This document shows, in pieces, positions 20,281 through 27,471 of a stretch of 64,000 nucleotides of DNA (the first letter of the stretch is position 1; each line of letters begins with the position of its first letter). Origin of the DNA: a virus; IMG/VR virus record IMGVR_UViG_3300028536_000001, positions 1 through 64,000 of that record; one strand, given 5' to 3'. The position numbers and the translations under genes are program-made. The notes beneath the pieces were generated by a model. The model saw only the letters and a program-made list of their open reading frames with translations, was not told the DNA's origin and searched no databases.

Positions 20281-20616
20281 ATGCCAACGGCAAAACGCAT
20301 TCAATCAATCACTGTCAAACGGGTGGATGACGAGTTCCCAGATACTAGCTATCTCACTCAAGAGGGATTTGAGGACAGATATGCGCAATATCAAAATGAC
20401 CTGTTCGGGTTTATTGGTATTCGCGCAGAGGCCAAAATAGTTATCGGTGATACCTGCCAAACAATCAAATCTATGGGTTTGTCGGGTATTGAATCTGATT
20501 CGGATGAAGACTACCTCAAAGAGATCGAGCAAGAGGAGTTAGCTTCGTTGCGCTCTATACTCTATGAGATGGGTTTTTCCAAACGAGCAATTGCAACCGC
20601 AGTCAAGGGGGTGTAA
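20281..20616 (+). CDS. unknown acidic protein
   Basis: 111 residues with VKRVDDEFPDTSYLTQEGFEDR near 12-33 and a helical C-terminal half (YLKEIEQEELASLRSILYEMG). The first part resembles small conserved proteins of bacterial mobile elements. AGGAGA lies upstream. No catalytic motif. Confidence 0.72.
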   Translation: MPTAKRIQSITVKRVDDEFPDTSYLTQEGFEDRYAQYQNDLFGFIGIRAEAKIVIGDTCQTIKSMGLSGIESDSDEDYLKEIEQEELASLRSILYEMGFSKRAIATAVKGV

Positions 20617-20617
20617 A

Positions 20618-20701
20618 ATGTGCCTGTTTTTCGCACCAGCGCTACTGTCTATTGCTTTGATCTTAGCACTATCGATCAAGGCTGCTATCAAGGGTAACTA
20701 A
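20618..20701 (+). CDS. 27-residue membrane peptide
   Basis: MCLFFAPALLSIALILALSI is a single hydrophobic segment followed by a short basic tail. GGGGGTG lies upstream of the ATG. Very short; supported by ribosome site and tight packing between genes. Confidence 0.5.
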   Translation: MCLFFAPALLSIALILALSIKAAIKGN

Positions 20702-20702
20702 C

Positions 20703-20719
20703 TGTCCGGAAAATGGACA
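20703..20719. repeat. 17-bp inverted repeat TGTCCGGAAAATGGACA
   Basis: Perfect consensus copy directly between the 27-residue gene and the ribosome site of the gene at 20733. Confidence 0.8.
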
Positions 20720-20732
20720 AATTGAGGTTGTC

Positions 20733-21005
20733 ATGAAAGCAATACGTACACGATATCACGGACCGACAAACACTCGCGGTTCTCGCATCAGCGCTACTGA
20801 TAGTGATGGTAATCGCGTCACTATTTCTTACGACTACTCTCTCAACTCCGACAAACTACACGAAAAGGCGGCATATACTCTCATGGAAAAGATGATGTGG
20901 CCTAATGAAGTAGTCGGGGGTGGGTTTGGCTCGGACACGTTTTGGATCATGCTGCCGCGAGAAATCCACTTGATTCCTTTTTACAAAGTTTATTTCAACT
21001 CTTAG
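20733..21005 (+). CDS. conserved phage protein of unknown function
   Basis: 90 residues. RTRYHGPTNTRGSRISATDS near 5-24 followed by NRVTISYDYSLNSDKLHEKAA is a pattern I recognise from small proteins of many environmental phages and prophages; no function is established. TTGAGG lies upstream. Confidence 0.75.
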   Translation: MKAIRTRYHGPTNTRGSRISATDSDGNRVTISYDYSLNSDKLHEKAAYTLMEKMMWPNEVVGGGFGSDTFWIMLPREIHLIPFYKVYFNS

Positions 21006-21077
21006 CAGAGGACAGGGCAAACCAGCCCTGCAATGTGCTGGCAGCCAGTTCCAAGTCTGGTGCATTAGGAGAATGTC

Positions 21078-21257
21078 ATGCGAGACAGAAAATGGGAAGC
21101 AGAGGTAGACAAATTCGTTGCAGAGCATCCAATCGATGCGTGCGGGTATCCACTTGCGACAGGCATTGAGAAGCATTGGGCGCAGGAGAGCAGCACCTTC
21201 ACTTTGGCCGATATCGCGTTCCTACAGGAACTGCATATCACGGTAGGTGAGCTATGA
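21078..21257 (+). CDS. small unknown protein
   Basis: 59 residues (starts MRDRKWEAEVDKFVAEHP). AGGAGAA precedes the ATG. Its TGA overlaps the next ATG. Unknown function. Confidence 0.65.
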   Translation: MRDRKWEAEVDKFVAEHPIDACGYPLATGIEKHWAQESSTFTLADIAFLQELHITVGEL

Positions 21258-21406
21258 TGCCTACAGAAACCGTACAGTCATGCCACTGCCGATTTGGAAC
21301 TACGTGCGGTGTCTGCCGTGATGATCTATTCGGCAAGATAACTTTCAACGATGGGTTTCTGATAGCAGGAATCATCATCGGTGTGATGATTTTACTCGGT
21401 CTATGA
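21254..21406 (+). CDS. small membrane protein with Cys-rich head
   Basis: 50 residues. CHCRFGTTCGVC is followed by a C-terminal hydrophobic segment FLIAGIIIGVMILLGL. Start overlaps the previous stop (ATGA); a second ATG one codon later is possible. Topology suggests a metal-binding cytoplasmic head on a membrane anchor. Confidence 0.6.
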   Translation: MMPTETVQSCHCRFGTTCGVCRDDLFGKITFNDGFLIAGIIIGVMILLGL

Positions 21407-21408
21407 TT

Positions 21409-21425
21409 TGTCCGTTTTCTCGACA
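21409..21425. repeat. 17-bp inverted repeat, one-base variant
   Basis: TGTCCGTTTTCTCGACA; differs from the consensus arm by one base. Lies between the gene end and the terminator. Confidence 0.5.
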
Positions 21426-21428
21426 CCC

Positions 21429-21458
21429 GGCTCAGCTCTATGCTGAGCCATACTTTTT
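21429..21458 (+). terminator. rho-independent terminator
   Basis: GGCTCAGC-TCTAT-GCTGAGCC (8 bp) followed by ATACTTTTTG. Closes the unit ending at 21406. Confidence 0.75.
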
Positions 21459-21488
21459 GTATGTGGCTTTATTGAACGTCGCACCAAA

Positions 21489-21531
21489 CCAAATCCTGTG
21501 GAAAACTAAACGGCTACCAAACAGGATTTGT
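21489..21531. repeat. 10-bp inverted repeat
   Basis: CAAATCCTGT and ACAGGATTTG around a loop of about 22 bases, upstream of the weak promoter at 21568. No T run. Operator or RNA hairpin. Confidence 0.5.
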
Positions 21532-21567
21532 TCTAAATCACACATTTCAAAGGAATTACGAATTTTA

Positions 21568-21596
21568 TTGACAAATAAAATCGAACGTGCAATGAT
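21568..21596 (+). promoter_or_regulatory. weak sigma70-type promoter
   Basis: TTGACA (21568-21573), 17-base spacer, AATGAT at the -10 position. The -35 is perfect, the -10 poor. Confidence 0.45.
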
Positions 21597-21627
21597 TAGG
21601 TGTCTTAAAAGTTGAGGAGCGCACAGT

Positions 21628-21864
21628 ATGACAGTTTTAACGAAAAGAAAATCAAGATTGGTGTTTACCACCGAAGATTGCGTCCGTGAACATGGCCGCC
21701 TTCGCGAAGTAGTAATAGAAGCTCATCCTTACCATGCTGAGATCCGGCTTAAAGGTATGCGGTCAAGCTATATGATTAGCTGGTCCGGGATGTACAACGT
21801 CGCAGTTAAGAACGCGGTTGAGAAAGCACGCCAGGAAAAGAAAGCTGCAAAGAAATCAAGGTAG
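21628..21864 (+). CDS. conserved small basic protein
   Basis: 78 residues; VIEAHPYHAEIRLKGMRSSYMISW then VAVKNAVEKARQEKKAAKK. GAGGAG precedes the ATG. The pattern is seen in small proteins of environmental phages; probably nucleic-acid binding, but unproven. Confidence 0.7.
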   Translation: MTVLTKRKSRLVFTTEDCVREHGRLREVVIEAHPYHAEIRLKGMRSSYMISWSGMYNVAVKNAVEKARQEKKAAKKSR

Positions 21865-21883
21865 TTCACGCATAGGAGAGATA

Positions 21884-22117
21884 ATGCGCTTTACAGTACG
21901 TATGATCTTTACTCTTATTTTCATAACTTCATGTGTGCCTATAGGGGCTACATGGATGATATTTATATTTCCCCTGTCCGGGTTGTTTTCCTTTATCGCG
22001 GGCGATGGATTTTGCTATCGAGAACTCTGCAAAGAGGCTTTGGAAGCGTTCAAGCACTCTTTATCTGTAATATGGTCAAGTCCAAGTTTAAAGCGCTCGG
22101 AGAAAAAGGGAATATGA
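21884..22117 (+). CDS. small membrane protein
   Basis: 77 residues with a hydrophobic stretch from about 8 to 40 (FTLIFITSCVPIGATWMIFI...). AGGAGAG precedes ATG 21884. The stop overlaps the next ATG. Unknown function. Confidence 0.65.
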   Translation: MRFTVRMIFTLIFITSCVPIGATWMIFIFPLSGLFSFIAGDGFCYRELCKEALEAFKHSLSVIWSSPSLKRSEKKGI

Positions 22118-22290
22118 CGATTACTCCAGAGGAAATGCAGCAGCAGGAAAAAGACGCCATGTTTGCAGACTATTATGTGTTGGCAGAAGAAACTTTACTG
22201 TCTATGTGGATGTGTTCTGACTGTGGAGCTATGGTGCGCAATACAAGTATTCATTACCTTTGGCATAAGAAATTGGAAGGAAATCTATGA
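22114..22290 (+). CDS. small protein with CSDCGAMV zinc knuckle
   Basis: 58 residues from ATG 22114 (ATGA overlap). The C-terminal WMCSDCGAMVRNTSIHYLWH has two Cys and two His in the same layout as WRCYTCGAIVVDRQKHNEWH of the gene at 42454, so the two share a small zinc-binding fold. Function unknown. Confidence 0.7.
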   Translation: MTITPEEMQQQEKDAMFADYYVLAEETLLSMWMCSDCGAMVRNTSIHYLWHKKLEGNL

Positions 22291-22430
22291 CACGGATTAC
22301 TTACGAACTCGCAATGGCCGCAAGTTGGGATGCAGGCAATCGATCCATGCGTAAATCTGGTAGAAGCACATGGAATCAAGATGATTACAAAGTGGCAGCA
22401 AAGGAATTTGAACGTATCTACAAGGCATAA
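22287..22430 (+). CDS. small conserved protein (AxAxWDAGNRxMR type)
   Basis: 47 residues: YELAMAASWDAGNRSMRKSG then STWNQDDYKVAAKEFERI. The pattern A..SWD.GN..MR..GR..WN.DDY recurs in small phage proteins. ATGA overlap with the upstream gene. Unknown function. Confidence 0.68.
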   Translation: MTRITYELAMAASWDAGNRSMRKSGRSTWNQDDYKVAAKEFERIYKA

Positions 22431-22601
22431 CTATCCAAGACTGAAGCGTGGTGTATTGCTGTAGCTGCTATTCGATGGATGCTGCCGATGAAGAGCGAAT
22501 AAGGCAGGAAAGATTTTCAACTTAGAGTTGAAGACTTGCGAGTGAGCTCCGTGCTCAGAAATGACGACTAGCAGCTACAGGAGTACATCGGAGAGGATAC
22601 T

Positions 22602-22724
22602 ATGACACGCGTTAAAACTGCTTATTGTGGTCTGTGCTCAAAAACGGTAGAGATTGTATTTGGCTACCGTTGTATTCAATGTGGCGCAAGAATTGCTACC
22701 GAACAAGAAGAGAAACAGAAATGA
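22602..22724 (+). CDS. small zinc-ribbon protein
   Basis: 40 residues; CGLC and CIQC pairs (9-12, 24-27) form a compact zinc ribbon. GAGAGGA precedes the ATG. Preceded by about 170 bases without a convincing gene but with a 7-bp hairpin (TTCAACT/AGTTGAA). Confidence 0.6.
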   Translation: MTRVKTAYCGLCSKTVEIVFGYRCIQCGARIATEQEEKQK

Positions 22725-22894
22725 CACCCTCAGAGTTTTGGGACGGAGCAGGAAAACTGGAGCGTAGTTTCTGGTTCATGAAGTATGGACCAGATCACTT
22801 GAGCGTACTGGACGGTAGGTGGACCTATGACTTGCTACCTACTGGAGTCAAGGTAGCGTTGAGCCAAACGTTACAGAACATGAAAGTGCATTAG
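22721..22894 (+). CDS. small unknown protein
   Basis: 57 residues (starts MTPSEFWDGAGKLERSFW), starting in the ATGA overlap with the zinc-ribbon gene. Trp/Leu-rich. No family recognised. Confidence 0.62.
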   Translation: MTPSEFWDGAGKLERSFWFMKYGPDHLSVLDGRWTYDLLPTGVKVALSQTLQNMKVH

Positions 22895-22901
22895 TGTCTT
22901 G

Positions 22902-22988
22902 CCGTGGTTACTATTGAAAAGCTAGCTGGCAACGGATATAGATCCCGAAAGGGTAACGACCAGAAGTCCGAATAGATAGTAACCTCGG
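22902..22988 (+). ncRNA. candidate structured RNA closed by a long stem
   Basis: CCG-T-GGTTACTAT (22902-22914) pairs with ATAGTAACC-T-CGG (22976-22988), 12 pairs interrupted by one T-T. Inside are CTGG/CCAG and a CCC-GAAA-GGG hairpin. It sits in a 130-base gene-free gap before the gene at 23025. The compact nested fold looks like a riboswitch, ribozyme or ncRNA, but I recognise no known class. Confidence 0.45.
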
Positions 22989-23024
22989 GAATACATTAAT
23001 CCATTTTTATGGATAGGAGGAAGT

Positions 23025-23168
23025 ATGAGAAATACAAAATGTCAAGCATTTACTAAAAACGGACAAAGATGTTCGCATCCAGCAAAGTTTATCAGAATTA
23101 GAAACGGAAAACGCAGCAAGTTCATCTGTGGGTTACACACGAACGCCGTTAAAGTAACATTTAGGTAG
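23025..23168 (+). CDS. small zinc-binding protein
   Basis: 47 residues: C6, C17, H19 and C..H in KFICGLH near 38-41, with AFTKNGQRC. This C...C.H...C..H layout is common in tiny phage proteins. GGAGG precedes ATG; a degenerate copy of the dispersed repeat (ATCCATTTTTATGGAT, 22999-23014) abuts that site. Confidence 0.68.
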   Translation: MRNTKCQAFTKNGQRCSHPAKFIRIRNGKRSKFICGLHTNAVKVTFR

Positions 23169-23176
23169 AGGATATT

Positions 23177-23458
23177 ATGCTAACTCCCAGATCAGAGTAT
23201 TGCATGTTGCATCAAGTGTATTATCCAGCGTACGGACATTGCTTTGACTGCCGGAAGGCTACTCAACGGAGGATAGGTATGGGAAACTCTAACTATTGCC
23301 GTCAGCACGACAGGTGGTACTTGGAAGACGGTACCTGTCCTTCGTGCCGCAGGGCTGTGATCGACCGTCTAACTTTTACTGCGCGGCCAGAGAACTGGGT
23401 GCCGAAGTTTGAGGAGACAGACACTATTCGGTTGGCCGGATTAGGGGTGTTGGTATGA
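23177..23458 (+). CDS. Cys/His-rich protein with repeated zinc knuckles
   Basis: 93 residues. Two copies of a YC-x2-H...CxxC unit: YCMLHQVYYPAYGHCFDC and YCRQHDRWYLEDGTCPSC, an internal duplication. GAGGA precedes the ATG. Likely a small treble-clef or ribbon protein; function unknown. Confidence 0.7.
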   Translation: MLTPRSEYCMLHQVYYPAYGHCFDCRKATQRRIGMGNSNYCRQHDRWYLEDGTCPSCRRAVIDRLTFTARPENWVPKFEETDTIRLAGLGVLV

Positions 23459-23574
23459 AACATCATGGATCAACCCGCAAACAGGATGAAGCAGGCGTCA
23501 AACACGCGCTAGAGCTAGGTGTACTGCTGACTGCGTTACTCCTGTTGTTCGAGATATTCGGCGGTCGGCTATGA
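23455..23574 (+). CDS. 39-residue membrane protein
   Basis: Charged N-terminus then LELGVLLTALLLLFEIF, one membrane segment. Starts in overlap with the previous gene and ends in an ATGA overlap with the next. Confidence 0.58.
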   Translation: MKHHGSTRKQDEAGVKHALELGVLLTALLLLFEIFGGRL

Positions 23575-23723
23575 GAGTTGACTACAACATGGGAATTGAC
23601 TACAGGTATCCGCTTAAACGCTGGCTACGAGGAGTTGCAGTTTTATTTCTTGCCACCTTGACATCTGCCTTAATTTGGTGTATGGTTTTTCTAATCGGAA
23701 GGCAAGTCTGGAGATGGCTATGA
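23571..23723 (+). CDS. 50-residue membrane protein
   Basis: Starts MRVDYNMGIDYRYPLKRW, then VAVLFLATLTSALIWCMVFL. ATGA overlap on both sides. A TTGACA-N17-TATGGT string inside (23658-23686) could be an internal promoter. Unknown function. Confidence 0.58.
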   Translation: MRVDYNMGIDYRYPLKRWLRGVAVLFLATLTSALIWCMVFLIGRQVWRWL

Positions 23724-23836
23724 GTGTATATGAATGTTTAGCTTGTGAATGCCGTCAAGCGTGCGAAGGTTTGCCGTGGTTCTGCATCAAATGCCGCCGA
23801 GGAAGTGCTTGGCTGAAGTTTATTTGCACAATATGA
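23720..23836 (+). CDS. 38-residue Cys-rich protein
   Basis: Eight Cys... including CLACECRQAC and CIKC; a minimal zinc-binding peptide. ATGA overlaps on both sides support it as a real gene in a coupled chain. Confidence 0.58.
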   Translation: MSVYECLACECRQACEGLPWFCIKCRRGSAWLKFICTI

Positions 23837-24126
23837 ACCCAATGGAGCAGTTTCGATGGGAGATTTGTGGATTAGAACGAGAATATCCGCTTGAGAAGCA
23901 CAATTACGACGCACGTATTCTGATTTTAGCATCGTGGTCGTCTTGGATACTTGCAATGATCGATGAAACTCATGTTGCCACGAATCGCAGAGCTAAAAAC
24001 TGGTGCCGGAAATTTTATTGCGCGGCTAGGCAAATATGCAATTGGGATCTGCTGGATAGAAAAGGAATGCCAGAAAGAATGCTACAAGTTTGCGTTGCAT
24101 TTCACCGTTGTAAAGGATTAGTTTAG
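23833..24126 (+). CDS. unknown protein
   Basis: 97 residues from ATG 23833 (ATGA overlap). Trp/Cys-rich helices (WSSWILAMIDETH, NWCRKFYCAARQICNWDLL). No family recognised. Last gene of the chain 23025-24126. Confidence 0.65.
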   Translation: MNPMEQFRWEICGLEREYPLEKHNYDARILILASWSSWILAMIDETHVATNRRAKNWCRKFYCAARQICNWDLLDRKGMPERMLQVCVAFHRCKGLV

Positions 24127-24127
24127 T

Positions 24128-24144
24128 TGTCTGGAAAATGGACA
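24128..24144. repeat. 17-bp inverted repeat, one-base variant
   Basis: TGTCTGGAAAATGGACA, directly upstream of the ribosome site of the gene at 24157. Confidence 0.7.
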
Positions 24145-24156
24145 GAAAGGTAACAA

Positions 24157-24318
24157 ATGAAAATACCGCAGGTACTACAGAAGGCACAACCTGGCAGCGC
24201 TCGGCTAGAGTACTACAAACCGGGCAAATCGGAAGAGTTTGGATTGAACAAGCGGACGCGCAGGATTGCGCGGGGAGAAGCGGTTACTAAAGCGGATGGG
24301 AGTGTGGAGAAGGGATAG
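24157..24318 (+). CDS. small basic protein
   Basis: 53 residues (starts MKIPQVLQKAQPGSARLEYY), basic. AAAGG precedes the ATG. Followed by a terminator. Unknown function. Confidence 0.65.
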   Translation: MKIPQVLQKAQPGSARLEYYKPGKSEEFGLNKRTRRIARGEAVTKADGSVEKG

Positions 24319-24347
24319 TACTTAAAGAGCACCAAATATAGAAGATA

Positions 24348-24376
24348 GGGTCGGCCTTACGCTGACCCGATTTTTA
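24348..24376 (+). terminator. rho-independent terminator
   Basis: GGGTCGGC-CTTAC-GCTGACCC hairpin then GATTTTTATT. Ends the early rightward chain. Confidence 0.78.
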
Positions 24377-24414
24377 TTAGACAAGCGCCCAAATAATACT
24401 TGACAACGCAAAAA

Positions 24415-24624
24415 CTACTGTTCCTTTGGCTTCTTGCCCAGCATCTTTTCAATTGCCTTCTTCTTGGGGTCGCGTTTGAACGGCTGACGGCGGCCAAGGA
24501 CTACTAGTGCTTGGTTCGAGGCTTCTAGTCGGTCTGAGGTTTCCAAATTTGGGTTCTCGGCAATCTCCAACAAAAGTCGGAGCAGCCTATCGCCGTGTCG
24601 AATTCCGCGTTTTTGTTCAGTCAT
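24415..24624 (-). CDS. small protein on the opposite strand
   Basis: 69 residues from ATG 24624 (start at 24642 also possible). Helical, C-terminus KRDPKKKAIEKMLGKKPKEQ is very basic. It is the only minus-strand gene right of the switch region, with its own copy of the dispersed repeat directly upstream. Possibly a regulator, but no motif proves it. Confidence 0.6.
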   Translation of the reverse strand: MTEQKRGIRHGDRLLRLLLEIAENPNLETSDRLEASNQALVVLGRRQPFKRDPKKKAIEKMLGKKPKEQ

Positions 24625-24635
24625 ACAGTTTCCAT

Positions 24636-24652
24636 AGTCCATTTTCCGGACA
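24636..24652. repeat. 17-bp inverted repeat, one-base variant
   Basis: AGTCCATTTTCCGGACA upstream of the minus-strand gene at 24624. Confidence 0.7.
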
Positions 24653-24660
24653 GAGATTTG

Positions 24661-24690
24661 CCCGAGCCTTGAAGGAGGGCAAGGCTCGGG
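24661..24690. repeat. 11-bp perfect hairpin
   Basis: CCCGAGCCTTG (24661-24671) pairs with CAAGGCTCGGG (24680-24690), loop AAGGAGGG. No T run on either side, so not a simple terminator. Lies in the 475-base gap 24643-25117. Confidence 0.6.
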
Positions 24691-24877
24691 ACTCGAAGCC
24701 AGATGAGCCGTTTCGGATACCGGCGGGGCGCAACTGGCCGCTTGGATTGTGCCTTAGGAGGGAGAAGGCTGCGCAGGGCTGTTGAATCTGGGCTTCAATA
24801 TAGTACAATGCAATTGGGAAGCGTTTTAGCGATCAGGGTGAAAAATAAGTTGTTTTTGTGCCTGAATACGATTTTTC

Positions 24878-24906
24878 TTGAGTTCATGATCTTTTTCTGG
24901 TACAAT
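24878..24906 (+). promoter_or_regulatory. sigma70-type promoter
   Basis: TTGAGT (24878-24883), 17-base spacer, TACAAT (24901-24906). It precedes a gene-free structured stretch and then the endonuclease VII gene. Confidence 0.65.
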
Positions 24907-24912
24907 GATCTT

Positions 24913-25060
24913 ATATCGTGACTAGGATGCGTCTAAGCAAAAAGTCCATGAAGATGAGGTTTTTAAAGTTCATGGACTTTATCGCAACTAGACAAACGCT
25001 AGTGGGACAACTTCATTAAGTTTATCTTGGCTAGTTGTGAATAAGTCTATGGTATCAGGC
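24913..25060 (+). ncRNA. candidate structured RNA or leader
   Basis: Downstream of the promoter at 24878 the RNA contains a perfect 12-bp hairpin, AAAGTCCATGAA (24941-24952) with TTCATGGACTTT (24969-24980), flanked by GGATGCG and CGCAACTAG strings that can extend the fold. There is no gene in the stretch. It may be a leader of the gene at 25118 or a separate ncRNA. Confidence 0.4.
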
Positions 25061-25117
25061 TAGGGTTATAAAAGAACTAAAATCTATAGAAGAAAAAAAT
25101 CTATTCCAAGGAACAAA

Positions 25118-25792
25118 ATGACACTATTTGAAAAAGTGAAGACATGCGTATACGCAGCTTCAATACATCGGCGTACTAAAAACAATACCTCTTTTAAAGG
25201 CTGGGCTAATGCTTGGCTGCTGGGAGTGGATAGATCCGTTTCGGGTTCAGAGAGCGTGGCAAATGGACACAGGAGCGCAGGCAGTCTTAGCGCGAAGTCA
25301 GCCAATTGTTATGGTCTGGCTGCGCAGGAAGAAATTCCAGAACGTAAAAGAGCGCATGAAGTAGCAGCAAATCGATGGACGGAAGAAGTATTTGCCCTTC
25401 TTGGTTACTCCGAAGAAGGCGTTACGGCGCTACTAGAAGAAGCAAAAGTCTATCCTGATGACACTAATAACTTTGACGCGCCTTCCGGTTATCGAGGTTA
25501 CGTTAACAAAATTCCAAAGTATCTGACACAAGAACAATGGGACGCGAAAATGGATGAACAAAATCACGCGTGTGCGATATGTAGAAAGCCTGCATCTCTT
25601 TGTTTGAAATATAGTTGGATAGACCGCAAGAAAAGTCCAGGATTAGTTCGAGACCACGACCATGTAAACGGAAGAATCCGTGGACTGCTGTGTACTCAAT
25701 GTAATCTTGGACTTGGAAACTTCAAAGAAAGTATTCCAACCATTTTGAGAGCGATGGAGTATTTGCAAAAATATTCCTTGACATCTGAATGA
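25118..25792 (+). CDS. recombination endonuclease VII family nuclease
   Basis: 224 residues. The C-terminal 85 residues carry CAICRKP, RDHDHVNGRIRGLLC and CNLGLGNFKES, the HNH-like zinc core of the endonuclease VII family (resolves branched DNA in T4; many relatives are homing-type). The N-terminal 90 residues are unusual and unrecognised. AAGGA precedes the ATG. An earlier-ending gene fused in frame could explain the odd N-terminus. Confidence 0.88.
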   Translation: MTLFEKVKTCVYAASIHRRTKNNTSFKGWANAWLLGVDRSVSGSESVANGHRSAGSLSAKSANCYGLAAQEEIPERKRAHEVAANRWTEEVFALLGYSEEGVTALLEEAKVYPDDTNNFDAPSGYRGYVNKIPKYLTQEQWDAKMDEQNHACAICRKPASLCLKYSWIDRKKSPGLVRDHDHVNGRIRGLLCTQCNLGLGNFKESIPTILRAMEYLQKYSLTSE

Positions 25793-25806
25793 AACTATGA
25801 AATAAT
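25778..25806 (+). promoter_or_regulatory. possible sigma70-type promoter
   Basis: TTGACA (25778-25783), 17-base spacer, AATAAT. Overlaps the end of the endonuclease gene and precedes the gene at 25834. Confidence 0.5.
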
Positions 25807-25833
25807 TCTCAAGAAAATTGAAAAGGAGGAAAC

Positions 25834-26046
25834 ATGAGTTACAGTATTGAAAAGCATTATCGCGTGTACGACGATTCCGATGGTTCTTATATCAGCGTAT
25901 CTCCAGATGCCGATGGTTTGAGTCTTGTAGAAATTCGACAAGTCTTGCCGGGCGGAACAATCTTGAGTAGGATTACTATGACCCGCGAGCAAGCAGATCT
26001 TCTACAAGTACAACTTTCATCATATTTAGCAGATGTTCACGAATGA
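25834..26046 (+). CDS. small acidic protein
   Basis: 70 residues (starts MSYSIEKHYRVYDDSDGSYIS); ends TREQADLLQVQLSSYLADVHE, a pattern like small conserved proteins with a C-terminal helix that carry no known function. AAGGAGG precedes the ATG. First of a long coupled chain to 32387. Confidence 0.7.
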   Translation: MSYSIEKHYRVYDDSDGSYISVSPDADGLSLVEIRQVLPGGTILSRITMTREQADLLQVQLSSYLADVHE

Positions 26047-26348
26047 AATACACCACAAAATCCGGCGCAACCTACGATTTCTCGGGATGGCGAGGAGAAG
26101 ATCCCACTACATCCTTTGACCGTCAAGACTGGTTAGGTTGTCTTCACGGCTGCATGCTGTGTCTGAGTCTGCTCGGCAAGGAAAACTGGACACAGATGAG
26201 CATAGCGGATGACGGACTATTGCACGAGCTAGTCCACTTGGCTGCCGGATCTGAAATTTGCACACATAATTCTCTTGACAAAATGCGAGAAGAAGTGATA
26301 GAGTTACAGCGTAGTTTCGAGAAATTCCTTGAAGAGGTTGAATTATGA
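26043..26348 (+). CDS. unknown protein
   Basis: 101 residues, ATGA overlap with the previous gene. Cys near 48, 52, 55 (CLHGCMLCLS); helical C-terminus. No family recognised. Confidence 0.68.
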   Translation: MKYTTKSGATYDFSGWRGEDPTTSFDRQDWLGCLHGCMLCLSLLGKENWTQMSIADDGLLHELVHLAAGSEICTHNSLDKMREEVIELQRSFEKFLEEVEL

Positions 26349-26731
26349 GCGAACACAGATGCTCGGAGCTGATGTTTAACCGAAATAGCTACCGTGGTCA
26401 AACCTGTACACGTAGTGCAACTGTTGAGCGCGAGGGAAAGTGGTACTGCAAGCAACACGATCCTGTGAATGTAGAAGAGCGCCGTGCTAAGCGGGATGAA
26501 AAATGGGATGCTGAATATAAGGCAAGAAATTCTCAATTTATTAAACAGAATACCGCTCTTAAGTATCACGAAAAGCTGGTAGATGCTTTGCGGAATTTAT
26601 TGCATGCCTATACGAAGATATCCAGTGAAAAGTTCCACGAAAGTTTATCCGATCTAATGTGTGATGCGGGTGAAGTATTACGAGAGATCGATAAGCAAAC
26701 GGAGAAGAGGGGATCGAGCAATGACACTTAG
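26345..26731 (+). CDS. zinc-binding N-terminus plus coiled coil
   Basis: 128 residues. HRCSELMFN...GQTCTRSATVEREGKWYCKQHDP is a C-C-C-H small zinc module typical of tiny phage proteins, followed by a long charged helix. ATGA overlap start. Function unknown. Confidence 0.7.
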   Translation: MSEHRCSELMFNRNSYRGQTCTRSATVEREGKWYCKQHDPVNVEERRAKRDEKWDAEYKARNSQFIKQNTALKYHEKLVDALRNLLHAYTKISSEKFHESLSDLMCDAGEVLREIDKQTEKRGSSNDT

Positions 26732-26915
26732 CAAACTACTGAGCGAAGAATTGCACGAAAAGACATTAAATTCCACGCAAAAGAATCGCATTTCAGTTCT
26801 TATGGAGGAAATTGAAAATGTGACTATGCACTATTGTACTGCTGAATTGAGACTCCGAAGTTGCCGTGCTAAATTAGAAGACTACTTATCATCAATCCAG
26901 AAAGAGAAGCCATGA
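26721..26915 (+). CDS. small helical protein
   Basis: 64 residues from ATG 26721, overlapping the previous gene by 11 bases. Predicted helical throughout. Unknown. Confidence 0.62.
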   Translation: MTLSKLLSEELHEKTLNSTQKNRISVLMEEIENVTMHYCTAELRLRSCRAKLEDYLSSIQKEKP

Positions 26916-27241
26916 GCATTAGCGAGGAAGAGCTGCAAAAGTGGGAAGCAAGAGTATCAAAACTAGGTAGTGGCTTATTCTACGGGGAATCTCTGCGTCT
27001 CATCCAAGAAGTGAGGGAGCTTAATGATCAATTGAATTATGAGCGTATGGAAGCATATAGGCTTGATAAGAAGATTGGAGAAATCAAGTCTCAAGCCAAT
27101 GCAGCCGAACATCACGAGAAGGTGGCGATGAGGGCGCTGGCGAACGCGATTGCCGCTTGGAATGGAGAGGATTTTCCGCCAAACATGTCCACATCCCCGC
27201 TGGAACCTTGGCTGGAACAGGCCGAGAAGGAGTTGCAGTAA
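26912..27241 (+). CDS. coiled-coil protein
   Basis: 109 residues, charged heptad-like helices (ELNDQLNYERMEAYRLDKKIGEIKS). ATGA overlap. Part of a run of small coiled-coil proteins from 26345 to 28834 that may assemble with each other. Confidence 0.65.
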   Translation: MSISEEELQKWEARVSKLGSGLFYGESLRLIQEVRELNDQLNYERMEAYRLDKKIGEIKSQANAAEHHEKVAMRALANAIAAWNGEDFPPNMSTSPLEPWLEQAEKELQ

Positions 27242-27471
27242 TGAGACGTAAAGGATCAAGACAACTTCGTGGAACCATCAACGCTTCAGAAGTAAAACTA
27301 CTTAAAATGGCCCTAAAGTCGGCCCTTCTTGAGGACTGCGCATGCAGTGAAACATCCAAGCAGGAGCTTAGTTTGTACCTTGATTCATGGGTGGCTCATC
27401 CGATTCAGCAAGTTTTGAATGCGCTTAAGGATAGACACAACAAAAAGATAAAGGATCGATCCATCCAATGA
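27241..27471 (+). CDS. small basic helical protein
   Basis: 76 residues from ATG 27241 (TAATG overlap). CACS near 34-37. The longer frame is rejected because it lies over the previous gene. Unknown. Confidence 0.64.
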   Translation: MRRKGSRQLRGTINASEVKLLKMALKSALLEDCACSETSKQELSLYLDSWVAHPIQQVLNALKDRHNKKIKDRSIQ

